From Thermoproteota archaeon (GTDB lineage Archaea; Thermoproteota; Thermoprotei_A; Sulfolobales; Ignisphaeraceae): a DNA stretch of 64,000 nucleotides. Positions 30,605-39,991 of the stretch are shown in pieces. The notes beneath the pieces are model-generated. The model searched no databases, was not told the DNA's origin, and saw only the letters and a list, made by a program, of their open reading frames with translations. The stretch spans positions 62,001-126,000 of the forward strand of contig JAUQPB010000004.1 of the NCBI GenBank assembly GCA_030550585.1, read 5' to 3'. The position numbers and the translations under genes are program-made. Numbering within the stretch: the first letter of the stretch is position 1; each line of letters starts with the position of its first letter.

Positions 30605-31615
30605 GTGGCCTCCCACGCCATAACAGTTGTTGTTGGTGTTAGAAGAGTTGGGAAAACATCGCTTGTCAAAGCCTCTACCCATGATTTGCCAAGGATATAT
30701 CTGGATGTTAGGAAGTTTGAGGAGTCTCGGTATATAACATATGGAATGTTTTTAGAGGAGCTTAGAAAAGCTTTGAACGTTTTTGCTTCAATGGATAGAA
30801 AGATTGTTGAGCATCTCAAAGCTGTCAAGGGCTTGAAGATACTTGGGGTCGAAGTCGAGTTTTCTTTGGATAGATCGAGACCTCTTCTAACATCTATTCT
30901 AGAGTCTCTTGATAGGTGGGCTGGGGACAGGGGAGAGAAACTCGTTATTGTTATTGATGAAGCACAAGAGCTTATCAGGATGAGGGGATATAGTATATTG
31001 CCAGCCATAGCATATGCCTACGACAATCTCAGAAACATATCATTCATCTTTGCAGGATCCAAAATTGGTTTGCTATACAGGTTTCTCCGAGTAGAAGACC
31101 CTTCATCCCCTCTGTATGGAAGATATATGGAGAGGGTAGAGCTTAAGCCACTCGATAAAGAAAAGTCTATGGAGTTTCTCCGAAAGGGCTTTGAGGAGCA
31201 TGGCATAAGAGTTGAAGAGACTTTTATAGAAGAAGCTGTTGAGAAACTCGATGGGGTTATAGGATGGCTCTCCTACCTAGGGCTAAAAGTTGTTAGCAGA
31301 GGTGTGAGCAGAACAATCATAGACGATGTTGTTGAAGAAGCATCGAAAATCGTTGCCAACGAGTTCTGCAAATTTGTTGATGCCATGGGTAGCAAGCGCT
31401 ATGTAGAGATAATTAGGGCTATAAACAGAGAGGGGGCTACATGGTCAGAGATAAGAAGATATCTAGAGATAAGGCTTGGCACAAAGATCTACGACTCTGA
31501 GCTAGCAAGACTACTCAGAAACCTCATCGACAATGGCTTCATAGAGAAGAGAGATGATTTATACATAATACCAGATCCAATACTGAGGCAAGCCTCTAGA
31601 AACATACTGTGCTAG
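30605..31615 (+). CDS. Archaeal AAA ATPase (PF01637-like)
   Basis: At least 336 aa. Walker A is Gly-Val-Arg-Arg-Val-Gly-Lys-Thr-Ser, Walker B is Val-Ile-Val-Ile-Asp-Glu-Ala-Gln, with a C-terminal winged helix. The usual N-terminal extension (Phe-Phe-Asp-Arg-Pro and Leu-Phe-Asp-Arg-Glu-Lys-Glu-Leu) is encoded in frame from about 30527, before GTG 30605, but no normal start codon is in frame there. GTG 30516 would reach it only with one extra T in the T5 run at 30530-30534. The N-terminus is thus uncertain. Confidence 0.8.
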   Translation: MASHAITVVVGVRRVGKTSLVKASTHDLPRIYLDVRKFEESRYITYGMFLEELRKALNVFASMDRKIVEHLKAVKGLKILGVEVEFSLDRSRPLLTSILESLDRWAGDRGEKLVIVIDEAQELIRMRGYSILPAIAYAYDNLRNISFIFAGSKIGLLYRFLRVEDPSSPLYGRYMERVELKPLDKEKSMEFLRKGFEEHGIRVEETFIEEAVEKLDGVIGWLSYLGLKVVSRGVSRTIIDDVVEEASKIVANEFCKFVDAMGSKRYVEIIRAINREGATWSEIRRYLEIRLGTKIYDSELARLLRNLIDNGFIEKRDDLYIIPDPILRQASRNILC

Positions 31616-31691
31616 TATAGATAGGGGGGTCCTAGGCTATGCCAATATTTGACATTACTTTATATACTGTTTTTGCGCAGAAAAATCTTGG

Positions 31692-32603
31692 TTGTGCTGT
31701 GTGGTGAGAAGATACAAACTGTTTAGAGATCCTCTACTGCTTATAGCACTAGCCTTGATGGTTGCCTCCCTAGCTTATATTGTCTACAGCTTTCTTCCTC
31801 ATGTATCTAGCACGAACCCCTCTAACATACTAGAGGAGTATGTGAAAGCAATTCAAAGCCTTAACAAATCTTCTACTGCTCTTGAAAAAAGAGTTGCAGG
31901 TTTCTACACGGTTGCGCCAAACATTAGTGATGTGGCTATTGCTAGGGATAGGATTAGAGGCTATCTTCGCAATTTGTCTATGATGTATGGCTTCAACAAC
32001 AGTAACTTTCTTGTTAACACCGCTAAGAACTATCTCTATATAGCTGAGGCAGCCACAAACACAACCAAAGGCTATCTATATATTAACAACTCTATTGATA
32101 TCCTCAGAGAGTCTCTAGAGCTTTTGTCTATTTGCAGAGTTAGAGATGCTCTAACTAGATATAATCGCATCGAAGATTATGTTCTAAGCTCTCTTAGTAG
32201 CATTGCAAAGGCTGTCTCCATGCTCAATAAGGTTAATAAGAGCTGTGTTGCTGAAAACCATGTTCCAGTAATCGAGGCATCTCTAGAGAGATTAGAGAAG
32301 GTGTATACATCTATTAAAAGCGCTGACGATCTCATGAGAATAGCAAAGAGATATGAGGACTATATAGAGGCTTTGTGCAGCAACCAAACAATCAATGATG
32401 CCGCAGCTTTGAATAGCATTCAAAACGAATTAAACCAGATAACGGTTTCTGGGCCACTATCACCAGAGGTGTCAAATGCCCAGAACACCCTTATAGCTCT
32501 CATCCAATCCTATCTATATGGCCAGTCAATGAATCAGCAAAACCAGTCGGGCAATTATGTTGGTGGCGGAGCTGGATATGTACCGCCAGAGTCAAGCGAC
32601 TAG
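31692..32603 (+). CDS. Membrane-anchored extracellular helical protein
   Basis: 303 aa. One N-terminal TM helix (about residues 14-36), then an Asn-Ser/Thr-rich helical region with many glycosylation sequons, ending in a Gln/Asn/Gly-rich tail. Its end overlaps the truncated BatA/VWA gene; such proteins are common in MoxR-VWA-type operons. Family not recognised. Confidence 0.65.
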   Translation: MCCVVRRYKLFRDPLLLIALALMVASLAYIVYSFLPHVSSTNPSNILEEYVKAIQSLNKSSTALEKRVAGFYTVAPNISDVAIARDRIRGYLRNLSMMYGFNNSNFLVNTAKNYLYIAEAATNTTKGYLYINNSIDILRESLELLSICRVRDALTRYNRIEDYVLSSLSSIAKAVSMLNKVNKSCVAENHVPVIEASLERLEKVYTSIKSADDLMRIAKRYEDYIEALCSNQTINDAAALNSIQNELNQITVSGPLSPEVSNAQNTLIALIQSYLYGQSMNQQNQSGNYVGGGAGYVPPESSD

Positions 32604-32943
32604 CATAGGGTTTGACAATCCTTACATGCTTCTATTTGCCCCAATCTCGATAGCGATTCTATTTCTGTTGTATATGAGGAGTAGGAAGAGGGTATATGAG
32701 CTCTCCGCAAAACTCGGCAAAGCAGGCGATGCAAGAGTGGCTAAGCTAGTGGCTATAGCGAAATTTGCTGTGCCCATACTACTATCCTTGGCGGCTGCAC
32801 AGCCATACACTGTAACTGTTAGCCACATGGCTATAACCATGGATAATGTCCTCGATGTTAATACAGCCAACATAAGAATTATTGTGATGCTCGACACCTC
32901 TAAGAGTATGGGCTACGGCGATGTGCCTCCATCTAGAGAGGCT
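32578..32943 (+). pseudogene. BatA/VWA protein gene, 3'-truncated
   Basis: It starts like BatA-type proteins (Phe-Asp-Asn-Pro-Tyr-Met-Leu-Leu-Phe, TM helix, Arg/Lys-rich) and reaches the metal-ion-dependent adhesion site Asp-Thr-Ser-Lys-Ser of a von Willebrand A domain. Family similarity stops right after Pro-Pro-Ser-Arg, at about 32940; the frame then runs into gatD sequence out of frame and stops at 32970. Most of the VWA domain is missing and is not elsewhere in the window. Confidence 0.7.
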
Positions 32944-34234
32944 TGGTGCAGCAGTTGGATGCAGAATTAGATTGCTACTGCGAAGCAACATTGTATTCGA
33001 AGGTATTCTAATGCCTCATCACGAATTTAGCGAAGCTGATATAATTGTTATTAAACTTGACAATGGTTACAACATAGGCATATCGATTAGAAGAGTCTCC
33101 AAGATAGACGTTGTTGAGTGTAGAGAAAGAGTGGAGGCGAAGCCACAGGAGGTTAGCCAAATCCAAAAGCCTGTTGTCAAAATCCTTGGATGTGGAGGGA
33201 CAATAGCTAGCAGAGTTGAGTATGAGACTGGCGCTGTAAAACCTGCTATGAGCCCAGCAGAGCTTATGGAGATAATACCTGAGCTAAAGAATCTTGCAGG
33301 CTATGATGTTGAGGTATTATTCAACATTCTCAGCGAGGATATGACACCATCTCATTGGAGGTCTATTGCAGAATCCGTCTACAAATCAATTGTAAGCGGC
33401 GTTGACGGTGTTGTTGTTGCCCATGGCACTGACACCATGAGCTATACAGCAGCTGCACTAGCTTTCTCTATCCAAGGCTTGCCAATGCCAGTTGCTCTCG
33501 TAGGTGCTCAGAGAAGTAGCGATAGGCCAAGTACCGATGCCGCTCTCAACCTCTTGGCAGCTGTTCTAACAACTCTTAGAGCACCTTTTGGAGAGGTTGC
33601 TGTTGTTATGCATGCAACACCATCAGATACAGAGACATTTGCGCATAGAGGTGTTAAGGTGAGGAAGATGCATAGTAGTAGAAGAGATGCTTTTCAGAGC
33701 ATCAACGACCTCCCACTTGCGAGAATAGATCTAGCAAAAATGGAGATAAATACCATCAATAGCAGGTTTATTCCAAGAGCTAAAAGCGCTGATGAAACAA
33801 GATTTTTTGCATCATTCGATGACAGAGTTGCTCTGGTTAAGGCCTATCCAGGTTTCCAGAGCGAGATAATAGATTTTCTAGTTGATAGAAAGTTCCACGG
33901 CATAGTCATTGAAGGCACGGGGCTGGGGCACATAGGAAGCTATGCTATAGAATCTATTAAGAGAGCCGTTGAAGAGGGTATAGCAGTTGTTATGACAACA
34001 CAGACACTATTTGGCAGAGTTAATATGAATGTGTATACAACTGGTAGGAAACTTCTAGAGGCAGGTGTTATACCAGGGGAGGACATGCTGCCAGAGACAG
34101 CCTATGTAAAGCTATCATGGGTATTGGCCCAAACAAGAGACTTGAAAGAAGTTAGAAAAATGATGCTAACAAACTATGTCAATGAGATAAATCCTGTGCA
34201 TACACATCAGCTATACCCAATTTGGGTACACTAA
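32921..34234 (+). CDS. gatD: Glu-tRNA(Gln) amidotransferase subunit D (GatD)
   Basis: 437 aa. An N-terminal beta domain (Gly-Ile-Leu-Met-Pro, Asp-Asn-Gly-Tyr-Asn-Ile-Gly-Ile) and an L-asparaginase domain with Gly-Gly-Thr-Ile-Ala-Ser and His-Gly-Thr-Asp-Thr-Met. It provides ammonia from glutamine for GatE to make Gln-tRNA. GatE is not in the window. Codons 1-4 or so come from the truncated VWA gene read in another frame; similarity to GatD begins at about Leu-Glu-Arg-Leu-Gly. Confidence 0.92.
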   Translation: MCLHLERLGAAVGCRIRLLLRSNIVFEGILMPHHEFSEADIIVIKLDNGYNIGISIRRVSKIDVVECRERVEAKPQEVSQIQKPVVKILGCGGTIASRVEYETGAVKPAMSPAELMEIIPELKNLAGYDVEVLFNILSEDMTPSHWRSIAESVYKSIVSGVDGVVVAHGTDTMSYTAAALAFSIQGLPMPVALVGAQRSSDRPSTDAALNLLAAVLTTLRAPFGEVAVVMHATPSDTETFAHRGVKVRKMHSSRRDAFQSINDLPLARIDLAKMEINTINSRFIPRAKSADETRFFASFDDRVALVKAYPGFQSEIIDFLVDRKFHGIVIEGTGLGHIGSYAIESIKRAVEEGIAVVMTTQTLFGRVNMNVYTTGRKLLEAGVIPGEDMLPETAYVKLSWVLAQTRDLKEVRKMMLTNYVNEINPVHTHQLYPIWVH

Positions 34235-34239
34235 AAACC

Positions 34240-34249
34240 TTTTTATTTT
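34240..34249 (+). terminator. T-rich terminator after gatD
   Basis: TTTTTATTTT on the coding strand lies 5 nt after the gatD stop codon, typical of archaeal termination. Confidence 0.5.
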
Positions 34250-34314
34250 CCTGCACATCTGTTGCAATAGACTTATTTTTGTGTTAGCTCTTTTAGATTC
34301 CCAAGGTGCATCAA

Positions 34315-35349
34315 TTGAATAAAACTCTGCTAATAATAATAGCTGTTATAGCTGTAGCAGGAGCTGCAATAGGCATACTATATGCTATGGGTCTAATTTG
34401 GAAATCCACTACATGTCGCATAGACAGGGATGGCACATTCTTTGTGGTATACTACACTGTTCCACCAAATGAAACCGTCTTTAGGCATCTGCTAAGCAGT
34501 ATACAAAGCTATATAGCTTCAAACACCAGCGGCTCTCTAAACATAACACTCTCTCTATGCATAAAGAGGTTCTCTGAATTGGATAGCAATACAAAAAGTA
34601 TCTTCAGCTCATACAAAGTATTTCCAATAATGGGCATCTACACATCAAAGGATTTATCAGCTGCAAAAGCATCTTCACAGCTCTTCGATGTCAGTGGAAA
34701 ATACTATATTATTAAGGAGAATGTTACTCTAGGTATCTACAGCTACTTAGATTACTATGGAGTCCCTATACTCAAAGAGCCCAAGGTCTTTATAGAGACT
34801 TTAAGAGAGCCAGAAGTTAATGTGAATGAAACACCTGTTATAGGTTCTCTAAACGCCAAATACTATCTGATTATCTATGAGGATGCCTGGTGCCCATACT
34901 GCGCAAAATTCTATAGCGATTCTATGCCAATGATAGAAAGTCTTGTAAACAACAACACATTTGCCATAGTCTTGAAGAGCTTGATTATCCACCCGGGTGT
35001 AGAGAATATACATAGAAACATAACTGCTTTGTATATAGCCACCAAAAACTCTACAGCTGTTTTTAGCATAATGAAAAAGATTTACAGCTACGTGAATGCT
35101 GGGCTAGAACCCTCGCCAGAAAATGTTACCCTATTAATAAAGAATTTAACAGGCTTAGACAGCTTCAATATTAGTTTAAGTGTTGTAGACAAGGTTATTA
35201 CTAGCGATATCCAGGAGTCTCAAAGGTTTGGAATATTTGGTACACCAGGGTTTGTCATATGGAATAGAGAGAGTGGCAGAGGATTGGTAGTTGTTGGCTA
35301 TGCATCGGCTAGCGATATTCTAGATATTGTTAGAACATATCTAGGATAA
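34315..35349 (+). CDS. Membrane-anchored DsbA-like thiol oxidoreductase
   Basis: About 344 aa. N-terminal TM helix (first 25 residues), an Asn-glycosylation-rich linker domain, then a thioredoxin-fold domain with Trp-Cys-Pro-Tyr-Cys and a late cis-Pro (Gly-Thr-Pro-Gly). It probably forms disulfides in extracellular proteins. TTG 34315 follows AAGGTG; GTG 34306 is the alternative. Confidence 0.82.
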   Translation: MNKTLLIIIAVIAVAGAAIGILYAMGLIWKSTTCRIDRDGTFFVVYYTVPPNETVFRHLLSSIQSYIASNTSGSLNITLSLCIKRFSELDSNTKSIFSSYKVFPIMGIYTSKDLSAAKASSQLFDVSGKYYIIKENVTLGIYSYLDYYGVPILKEPKVFIETLREPEVNVNETPVIGSLNAKYYLIIYEDAWCPYCAKFYSDSMPMIESLVNNNTFAIVLKSLIIHPGVENIHRNITALYIATKNSTAVFSIMKKIYSYVNAGLEPSPENVTLLIKNLTGLDSFNISLSVVDKVITSDIQESQRFGIFGTPGFVIWNRESGRGLVVVGYASASDILDIVRTYLG

Positions 35350-35358
35350 TCCATGATA

Positions 35359-35371
35359 TTTTTCAATTTTT
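35359..35371. terminator. T-rich terminator between convergent genes
   Basis: The short space between the oxidoreductase and the GPN GTPase gene holds TTTTTCAATTTTT, which can terminate the plus-strand transcript. Confidence 0.4.
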
Positions 35372-35372
35372 A

Positions 35373-36134
35373 CTACGTCAGATCACCACAGCTACATGTA
35401 AATTCGTGTACAATTCTATGGAGCTCCTCAAGCCCCTGCATATTCTTTGCAGATACTCTTGGAACTCTAGTTGCTTTTGCATAGAGCCATAGAATATCCA
35501 TTATCTTTGCCAGCATCTCCCCGTATAACCCACTGCTCCTAAGCTTCTCTGCAACAATATCTACATCGCTTATTACATCCCCCATTAGCTCTAGATCAGA
35601 TGCAACATCGTATTTGTTTATAACTGGAACTACATCTACCCCAAGTCTAGCCTGGAGAGCAACAGACATTATGGATATGAATGCATAGTCTTCGAATCTC
35701 CTAATAACCTCTCCATCAAGAACAAACAATACTAAAACATCCTTCGAAACCCTTTTTACAGCCTCGAAAAGCTTTGGCGCAACATCCCTAAATATGAACA
35801 CCTCCATCTGTCCAGGGGTATCAATTAAAACAAAATCAGCTTCAGCACCACTAATAGCATTCTCAACTATTCCCACATTCTCTGCCAGCATATCCATAGA
35901 CTTCACAAGAGCTCCGTTGGGCCCGAGGCCAAGCTCCTTAGCAATTCTATGCGCATCTATATAGATCCTCACATCGAAGTCTGGTTCATACGGGATATAC
36001 TCAGCAGCTGTATCCAAATTAACCTTGTACACCTTTGCATCAATCTCTTTAGCAAGCCAGCTAGAATAGGCATAGACAAGAGTAGACTTGCCAGAGCCTG
36101 CGGGGCCAACAAAAGCAACGACAGCCTTGCCCAA
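35373..36134 (-). CDS. GPN-loop GTPase
   Basis: 253 aa. P-loop Gly-Pro-Ala-Gly-Ser-Gly-Lys-Ser, the diagnostic Gly-Pro-Asn-Gly loop, Asp-Thr-Pro-Gly-Gln and Asn-Lys-Tyr-Asp. The C-terminus ends Cys-Ser-Cys. GPN GTPases help assemble RNA polymerase in eukaryotes; the archaeal role is less certain. Confidence 0.92.
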   Translation of the reverse strand: MGKAVVAFVGPAGSGKSTLVYAYSSWLAKEIDAKVYKVNLDTAAEYIPYEPDFDVRIYIDAHRIAKELGLGPNGALVKSMDMLAENVGIVENAISGAEADFVLIDTPGQMEVFIFRDVAPKLFEAVKRVSKDVLVLFVLDGEVIRRFEDYAFISIMSVALQARLGVDVVPVINKYDVASDLELMGDVISDVDIVAEKLRSSGLYGEMLAKIMDILWLYAKATRVPRVSAKNMQGLEELHRIVHEFTCSCGDLT

Positions 36135-36230
36135 TGCCGACCACCATAAAGAAAAACACTTATATTTCTTCTAACGCAATTATATTTATAAATTAAATTC
36201 TTTAGGAAAGACCTTTGAGGATGGTAAGAC

Positions 36231-37034
36231 ATGAAGATTTCGAGAAAATATTATATAATAGTGACAATAACATTACTATTGTTATTTGTTAATATAGTTA
36301 TACCCATGGAGGCTATTGTAATGGGAACCTCTCCTAATGCAACAAGACAGAAGTATAGACCTCTAATAGGGGGAATACAAATTGGGGTGGTGAAATGGTC
36401 TTGGTTTATTCCTATATATAAAGGGTATTGTACTATAGGTTATTCTGCTATGGATAGAAATGGACTGCTGGGAGTTGTTACAGCTGGTCATTGTAGTAAT
36501 TGGGATCTACCAGTAAGCGTGTATCAACCTGATTTGTGGGAACATATAGGCGGATTCAGTTATGTGAACAAAACATGTGACTTAGGCTTCATACCTTATT
36601 CAAATTCGGCAGCAAAAATCTTGTACATAGATATTTATAACAATTCTCATATATTTGATGTAAATAATATAATAAGTTGGGAGTATATTGACGTGTGGAA
36701 AAATGAGATATATAATAAAACTGGTCGTAGCACTGGCACTACAGATGGGTACCTAGTGGCTGCATCTAGTGATCCAGGTTATGATATTATATGTGATTCT
36801 CTTGGCTTAAAGTATTGTCTATTCTTAACATATTACAGCGAGCCAGGCGATAGTGGAGCACCTGTATACGAATTGTATCCTTTACCAGCTAAAATGGAGA
36901 TAAGAAAATTGTTGCTAGGACATCACTGGGGACGAGTAACAATTGATTATGGAAGCTATTGCATAGATCTTGCGGTAGCAATAAGTGTTAAAGGTGCTAT
37001 AGAAGCAGGGTTTATACCCTTAGTAACAGGGTGA
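36231..37034 (+). CDS. Secreted trypsin-like serine protease
   Basis: 267 aa with an N-terminal signal or anchor helix. The S1 triad is visible: Thr-Ala-Gly-His-Cys, an Asp in Cys-Asp-Leu-Gly-Phe, and Pro-Gly-Asp-Ser-Gly-Ala-Pro. The gene is markedly AT-richer than its neighbours, with many ATA/TAT codons, suggesting transfer. It overlaps the next gene by 4 nt (GTGA). Confidence 0.8.
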   Translation: MKISRKYYIIVTITLLLLFVNIVIPMEAIVMGTSPNATRQKYRPLIGGIQIGVVKWSWFIPIYKGYCTIGYSAMDRNGLLGVVTAGHCSNWDLPVSVYQPDLWEHIGGFSYVNKTCDLGFIPYSNSAAKILYIDIYNNSHIFDVNNIISWEYIDVWKNEIYNKTGRSTGTTDGYLVAASSDPGYDIICDSLGLKYCLFLTYYSEPGDSGAPVYELYPLPAKMEIRKLLLGHHWGRVTIDYGSYCIDLAVAISVKGAIEAGFIPLVTG

Positions 37035-38164
37035 GGGGCATGGACAATATAAACAGATACAAAGTTAAAATTATTGTCATAGGTATTTTTCTATTACTAT
37101 TGGTATCGATATCTTTTCAGAAACCAATTATAGCTATGGCTAACACTACTATTGATAAATCAATAATATATATGCATGGTTTAGGAGCGAGTAAAGGGAC
37201 AATCGAAGAAGCTAAGAAATATCTTAGCATAATATTGGATAAGTTTGGCAATAGCACTATTGCTTGTGGCTACTATAGGGCCACAATCATTCGGCTAAAC
37301 AATAGTGCAAGCAGTAAATACATTATCGTTATCGAATTTGCAAACAACACAATGCTTAGGTATAAAAATATTTATGTATGTACCTTTAAACCACCTTGCT
37401 TCCTATTTGAACTTGGACTTGGCCAAGTTATGTCCCATATTCGCATTATTAAAATACTTAAAAACTTAAGTAGAGATTTACTCGATGCTTACATAGCAAA
37501 CGAGAGTTTTAGGTCAATAATCCAGGGAGCTCCAGATGTAGAGAAGTCGTTGACAAATGCCGATAAACTAGTGGGTATGGCTAGATTGTTAATAGCCAAT
37601 GAGACTCCTGTTAATATTCATGAGATTAGAGAGAGGTTTGGGAATGCTCAAGAGGATATAATCATTATTTATGATAGAAAGCTTATCGAGTTTGGGAAGC
37701 ATGTATCTAAGGGGTACCACGAATATCTCAGAGCATTCTCCAAATGCGATAATGAATGTATAAAGGATATTAGGAACATTCTCAAAAGATATTACGATGA
37801 TACCGGCATAGACCTTAAGCTAAGCAGTTTCGACATGGATCACCCCAATACTGTGGTTAATCAGTCATGGCCTAGAATAGCCTTCGCATTTGTGCCCAAG
37901 ATTCTCAATGCTGGAGATTATGAAAGACTTGGATATGTTGTGCAAGAGCTTGCAGACTATCTAAACAATAAACTAGGTTTAAACATACCGACGTTCATTT
38001 TCATTTGGGAGGGGATAAAGATAACATATCGTGAAGATGTGCTTAGGATACCATGGTACATAACGGCATTAAATGTTGCAAGAACTATATGGCCTCTTCT
38101 AGTCTTCTCAGCTATTATTGCAATACTGTATGTTTTAGTACTTAAAAAACGAGTTCTTAAATAA
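37031..38164 (+). CDS. Membrane protein partnered with the serine protease
   Basis: 377 aa with a signal-like N-terminal helix and a C-terminal TM helix ending in Lys/Arg, so the large middle part is outside the cell and anchored. It has several glycosylation sequons and three Cys pairs. Family not recognised. Translationally coupled to the protease and AT-rich like it; it may be a substrate, chaperone or inhibitor. Confidence 0.65.
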   Translation: MRGMDNINRYKVKIIVIGIFLLLLVSISFQKPIIAMANTTIDKSIIYMHGLGASKGTIEEAKKYLSIILDKFGNSTIACGYYRATIIRLNNSASSKYIIVIEFANNTMLRYKNIYVCTFKPPCFLFELGLGQVMSHIRIIKILKNLSRDLLDAYIANESFRSIIQGAPDVEKSLTNADKLVGMARLLIANETPVNIHEIRERFGNAQEDIIIIYDRKLIEFGKHVSKGYHEYLRAFSKCDNECIKDIRNILKRYYDDTGIDLKLSSFDMDHPNTVVNQSWPRIAFAFVPKILNAGDYERLGYVVQELADYLNNKLGLNIPTFIFIWEGIKITYREDVLRIPWYITALNVARTIWPLLVFSAIIAILYVLVLKKRVLK

Positions 38165-38170
38165 GAATTG

Positions 38171-38184
38171 TTTTTATTTTTATT
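38171..38184 (+). terminator. T-rich terminator after the protease pair
   Basis: TTTTTATTTTTATT starts 7 nt after the stop of the second gene. Confidence 0.5.
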
Positions 38185-38239
38185 GCCGCGCTGGCTTTAT
38201 TGAAGCTGTGCTAGTAATTGCTTTGAAATATGGCTTTGT

Positions 38240-39226
38240 CTACCTGTATCCCATGGCTATAATTAGGGCTGCTGATATTAGTGATGATAGCATGAATATT
38301 GTGTAAAGTGCTGCTACAAGCTCTTTTTCGCTTAGCCCGTTTCTTGCGAATCCTGTTACAAGTCTTACTAGTGTTATTGGCGCTGATGGGTCTTTTGATG
38401 CGTGTATACAGCCTTTTTCATCTACATATGTTGGCCTCTTTACGCTTTCTTTTTGTAGGAATCCTCTTACAGATGCTATGTAGTAGAAGCCGTTTATGAA
38501 CATTGGGACCGAGGCCATTATGTAGTATAGCTCTAGTCTGTACTTCACTAGCATTAGGGGTATTGTTGCGCCTAGTATAAATGCCCCTGTGTTTCCATTG
38601 AATATCTTGGCTGGGTACACATTGAATAAGCTGTATACCAACACCGTTACTATCACTGTTAATAGGGGGAGGCAAGAAGCTATATCTGAGCCCGTCAGTA
38701 GCTTTGTTGCAAATGCGAATAGGTGTGTCGATAAAACGAATATGGGTAGGGTTCCATTATGCGTATCTATCATGTTTGCACCATTCTGATAAACCGTGAA
38801 GGCAGCTAGTAGAAGAAGTGGATAGAGAGTGGATATCCTGATGAAACCCGCCATTGGTATCCAAGGCCTCGGCTCATAGACGTGCAGCAACAGTATTGGG
38901 ATGGCTGGGAGAATCCCAAGGACTATTTTCCACCTAGACTTAAGGTCTATCACATCGTCTGCTAAGCCAATTGCAAATGATATTAGAATTGATGATAGAA
39001 AAGCCTCTAGGTATGTTAAATCAATATAGCCGTTGATGAGGAGAAGAGGAAACCCTGTTAATATGCCTGCTAGAACCCCGAAGCCACCTATGCATGGTAT
39101 CTTCGGTCTGCTAATCTTGTGAACATCTGTGCATAGAATCCCAAGCTTCTTCTCAGCAACTATGGAGGCAATGGTTGCTAAAGCTGTTGCTAAACCTGTT
39201 GCAGCTAGCACATATAGCCACTCCAT
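38240..39226 (-). CDS. GlcNAc-1-phosphate transferase of N-glycosylation (MraY/AglH-like)
   Basis: 328 aa, about ten TM helices. Motifs of the polyprenyl-phosphate N-acetylhexosamine-1-P transferases are visible: Asp-Val-His-Lys, Leu-Ala-Asp-Asp-Val-Ile-Asp, Asn-Met-Ile-Asp-Thr-His-Asn-Gly and Asn-Gly-Asn-Thr-Gly-Ala. It would start the dolichyl-linked glycan for protein N-glycosylation, the pathway that also needs the interrupted dolichol kinase. Confidence 0.85.
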   Translation of the reverse strand: MEWLYVLAATGLATALATIASIVAEKKLGILCTDVHKISRPKIPCIGGFGVLAGILTGFPLLLINGYIDLTYLEAFLSSILISFAIGLADDVIDLKSRWKIVLGILPAIPILLLHVYEPRPWIPMAGFIRISTLYPLLLLAAFTVYQNGANMIDTHNGTLPIFVLSTHLFAFATKLLTGSDIASCLPLLTVIVTVLVYSLFNVYPAKIFNGNTGAFILGATIPLMLVKYRLELYYIMASVPMFINGFYYIASVRGFLQKESVKRPTYVDEKGCIHASKDPSAPITLVRLVTGFARNGLSEKELVAALYTIFMLSSLISAALIIAMGYR

Positions 39227-39274
39227 ACTAATCAGCCATAATATGGATATGCACCCCTGAAATAAAAGCTGCTA

Positions 39275-39844
39275 CTATGTTGAGTGTATTGTAATAGTCT
39301 CTCCCCTTGTGGTAATCCTGCCTCTTTCAAGCTCATACAAAACTATTTTTGCTATCCAGTTTCTGTATAGCTCCACCTCAATGAATGAGGGGGTAAAAGA
39401 GCCTCCTCCACCACCCCACACACCTGTGATGGAACCAGGGTTTATGTGTATAACACCAGATTCTACAGTTATAAATGGTGAGTGGGTATGACCTGAAACA
39501 AGTATTGATACACCCATGCTCTTGGCAATCATTGTCAAAGCACCTATATTGCCTCTAGGCCTAACCTGGTCACCATGGATAACACCAATCTTTGTACCAA
39601 AAACATCTATAACCTCCTCCTCTGGAAGATCAAGGTAATCCATGTTGCCTTGAACAACATATGCCTTCCTCCCCAACCCCCTTACATAGTCTAGAACATC
39701 CTCGTCAACAACATCACCTGCATGAACAACAATGTCATATCTTCTATTCTTAAACAATTCTGTGAATTCTTTTGGAAACCAATCTGCTCTCTCATGGATA
39801 TGGCTATCAGACATCACCAATATCAAAACCTTCTCCATTTCCAT
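39275..39844 (-). CDS. YfcE/Vps29-like metallophosphoesterase
   Basis: About 189 aa. Ser-Asp-Ser-His, His-Ala-Gly-Asp, Gln-Gly-Asn-Met-Asp, Ile-His-Gly-Asp and Gly-His-Thr-His-Ser complete the metal site. ATG 39844 follows GAGGTGG. Likely a small phosphodiesterase; substrate unknown. Confidence 0.85.
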   Translation of the reverse strand: MEMEKVLILVMSDSHIHERADWFPKEFTELFKNRRYDIVVHAGDVVDEDVLDYVRGLGRKAYVVQGNMDYLDLPEEEVIDVFGTKIGVIHGDQVRPRGNIGALTMIAKSMGVSILVSGHTHSPFITVESGVIHINPGSITGVWGGGGGSFTPSFIEVELYRNWIAKIVLYELERGRITTRGETITIHST

Positions 39845-39959
39845 TGCCACCACCTCATCACAACAAGTATCTCTGATAATCTGAATCCAATATAATTGTT
39901 TTAAATGTTTAATTCGTAATTCAATGTCCTTTCAAAGCAGAAGGACTTTTAAACTCTCC

Positions 39960-39981
39960 AGATATATCTGCAGATATATCT
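39960..39981. promoter_or_regulatory. 22-bp perfect palindrome, candidate PadR operator
   Basis: AGATATATCTG followed by its exact reverse complement. It lies between a TATA-like TTTTAAAC (about 39947-39954) and the padR start at 39992, overlapping the likely transcription start. PadR dimers bind such palindromes, so the regulator probably represses its own exporter operon. Confidence 0.6.
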
Positions 39982-39991
39982 AGTGATATCC

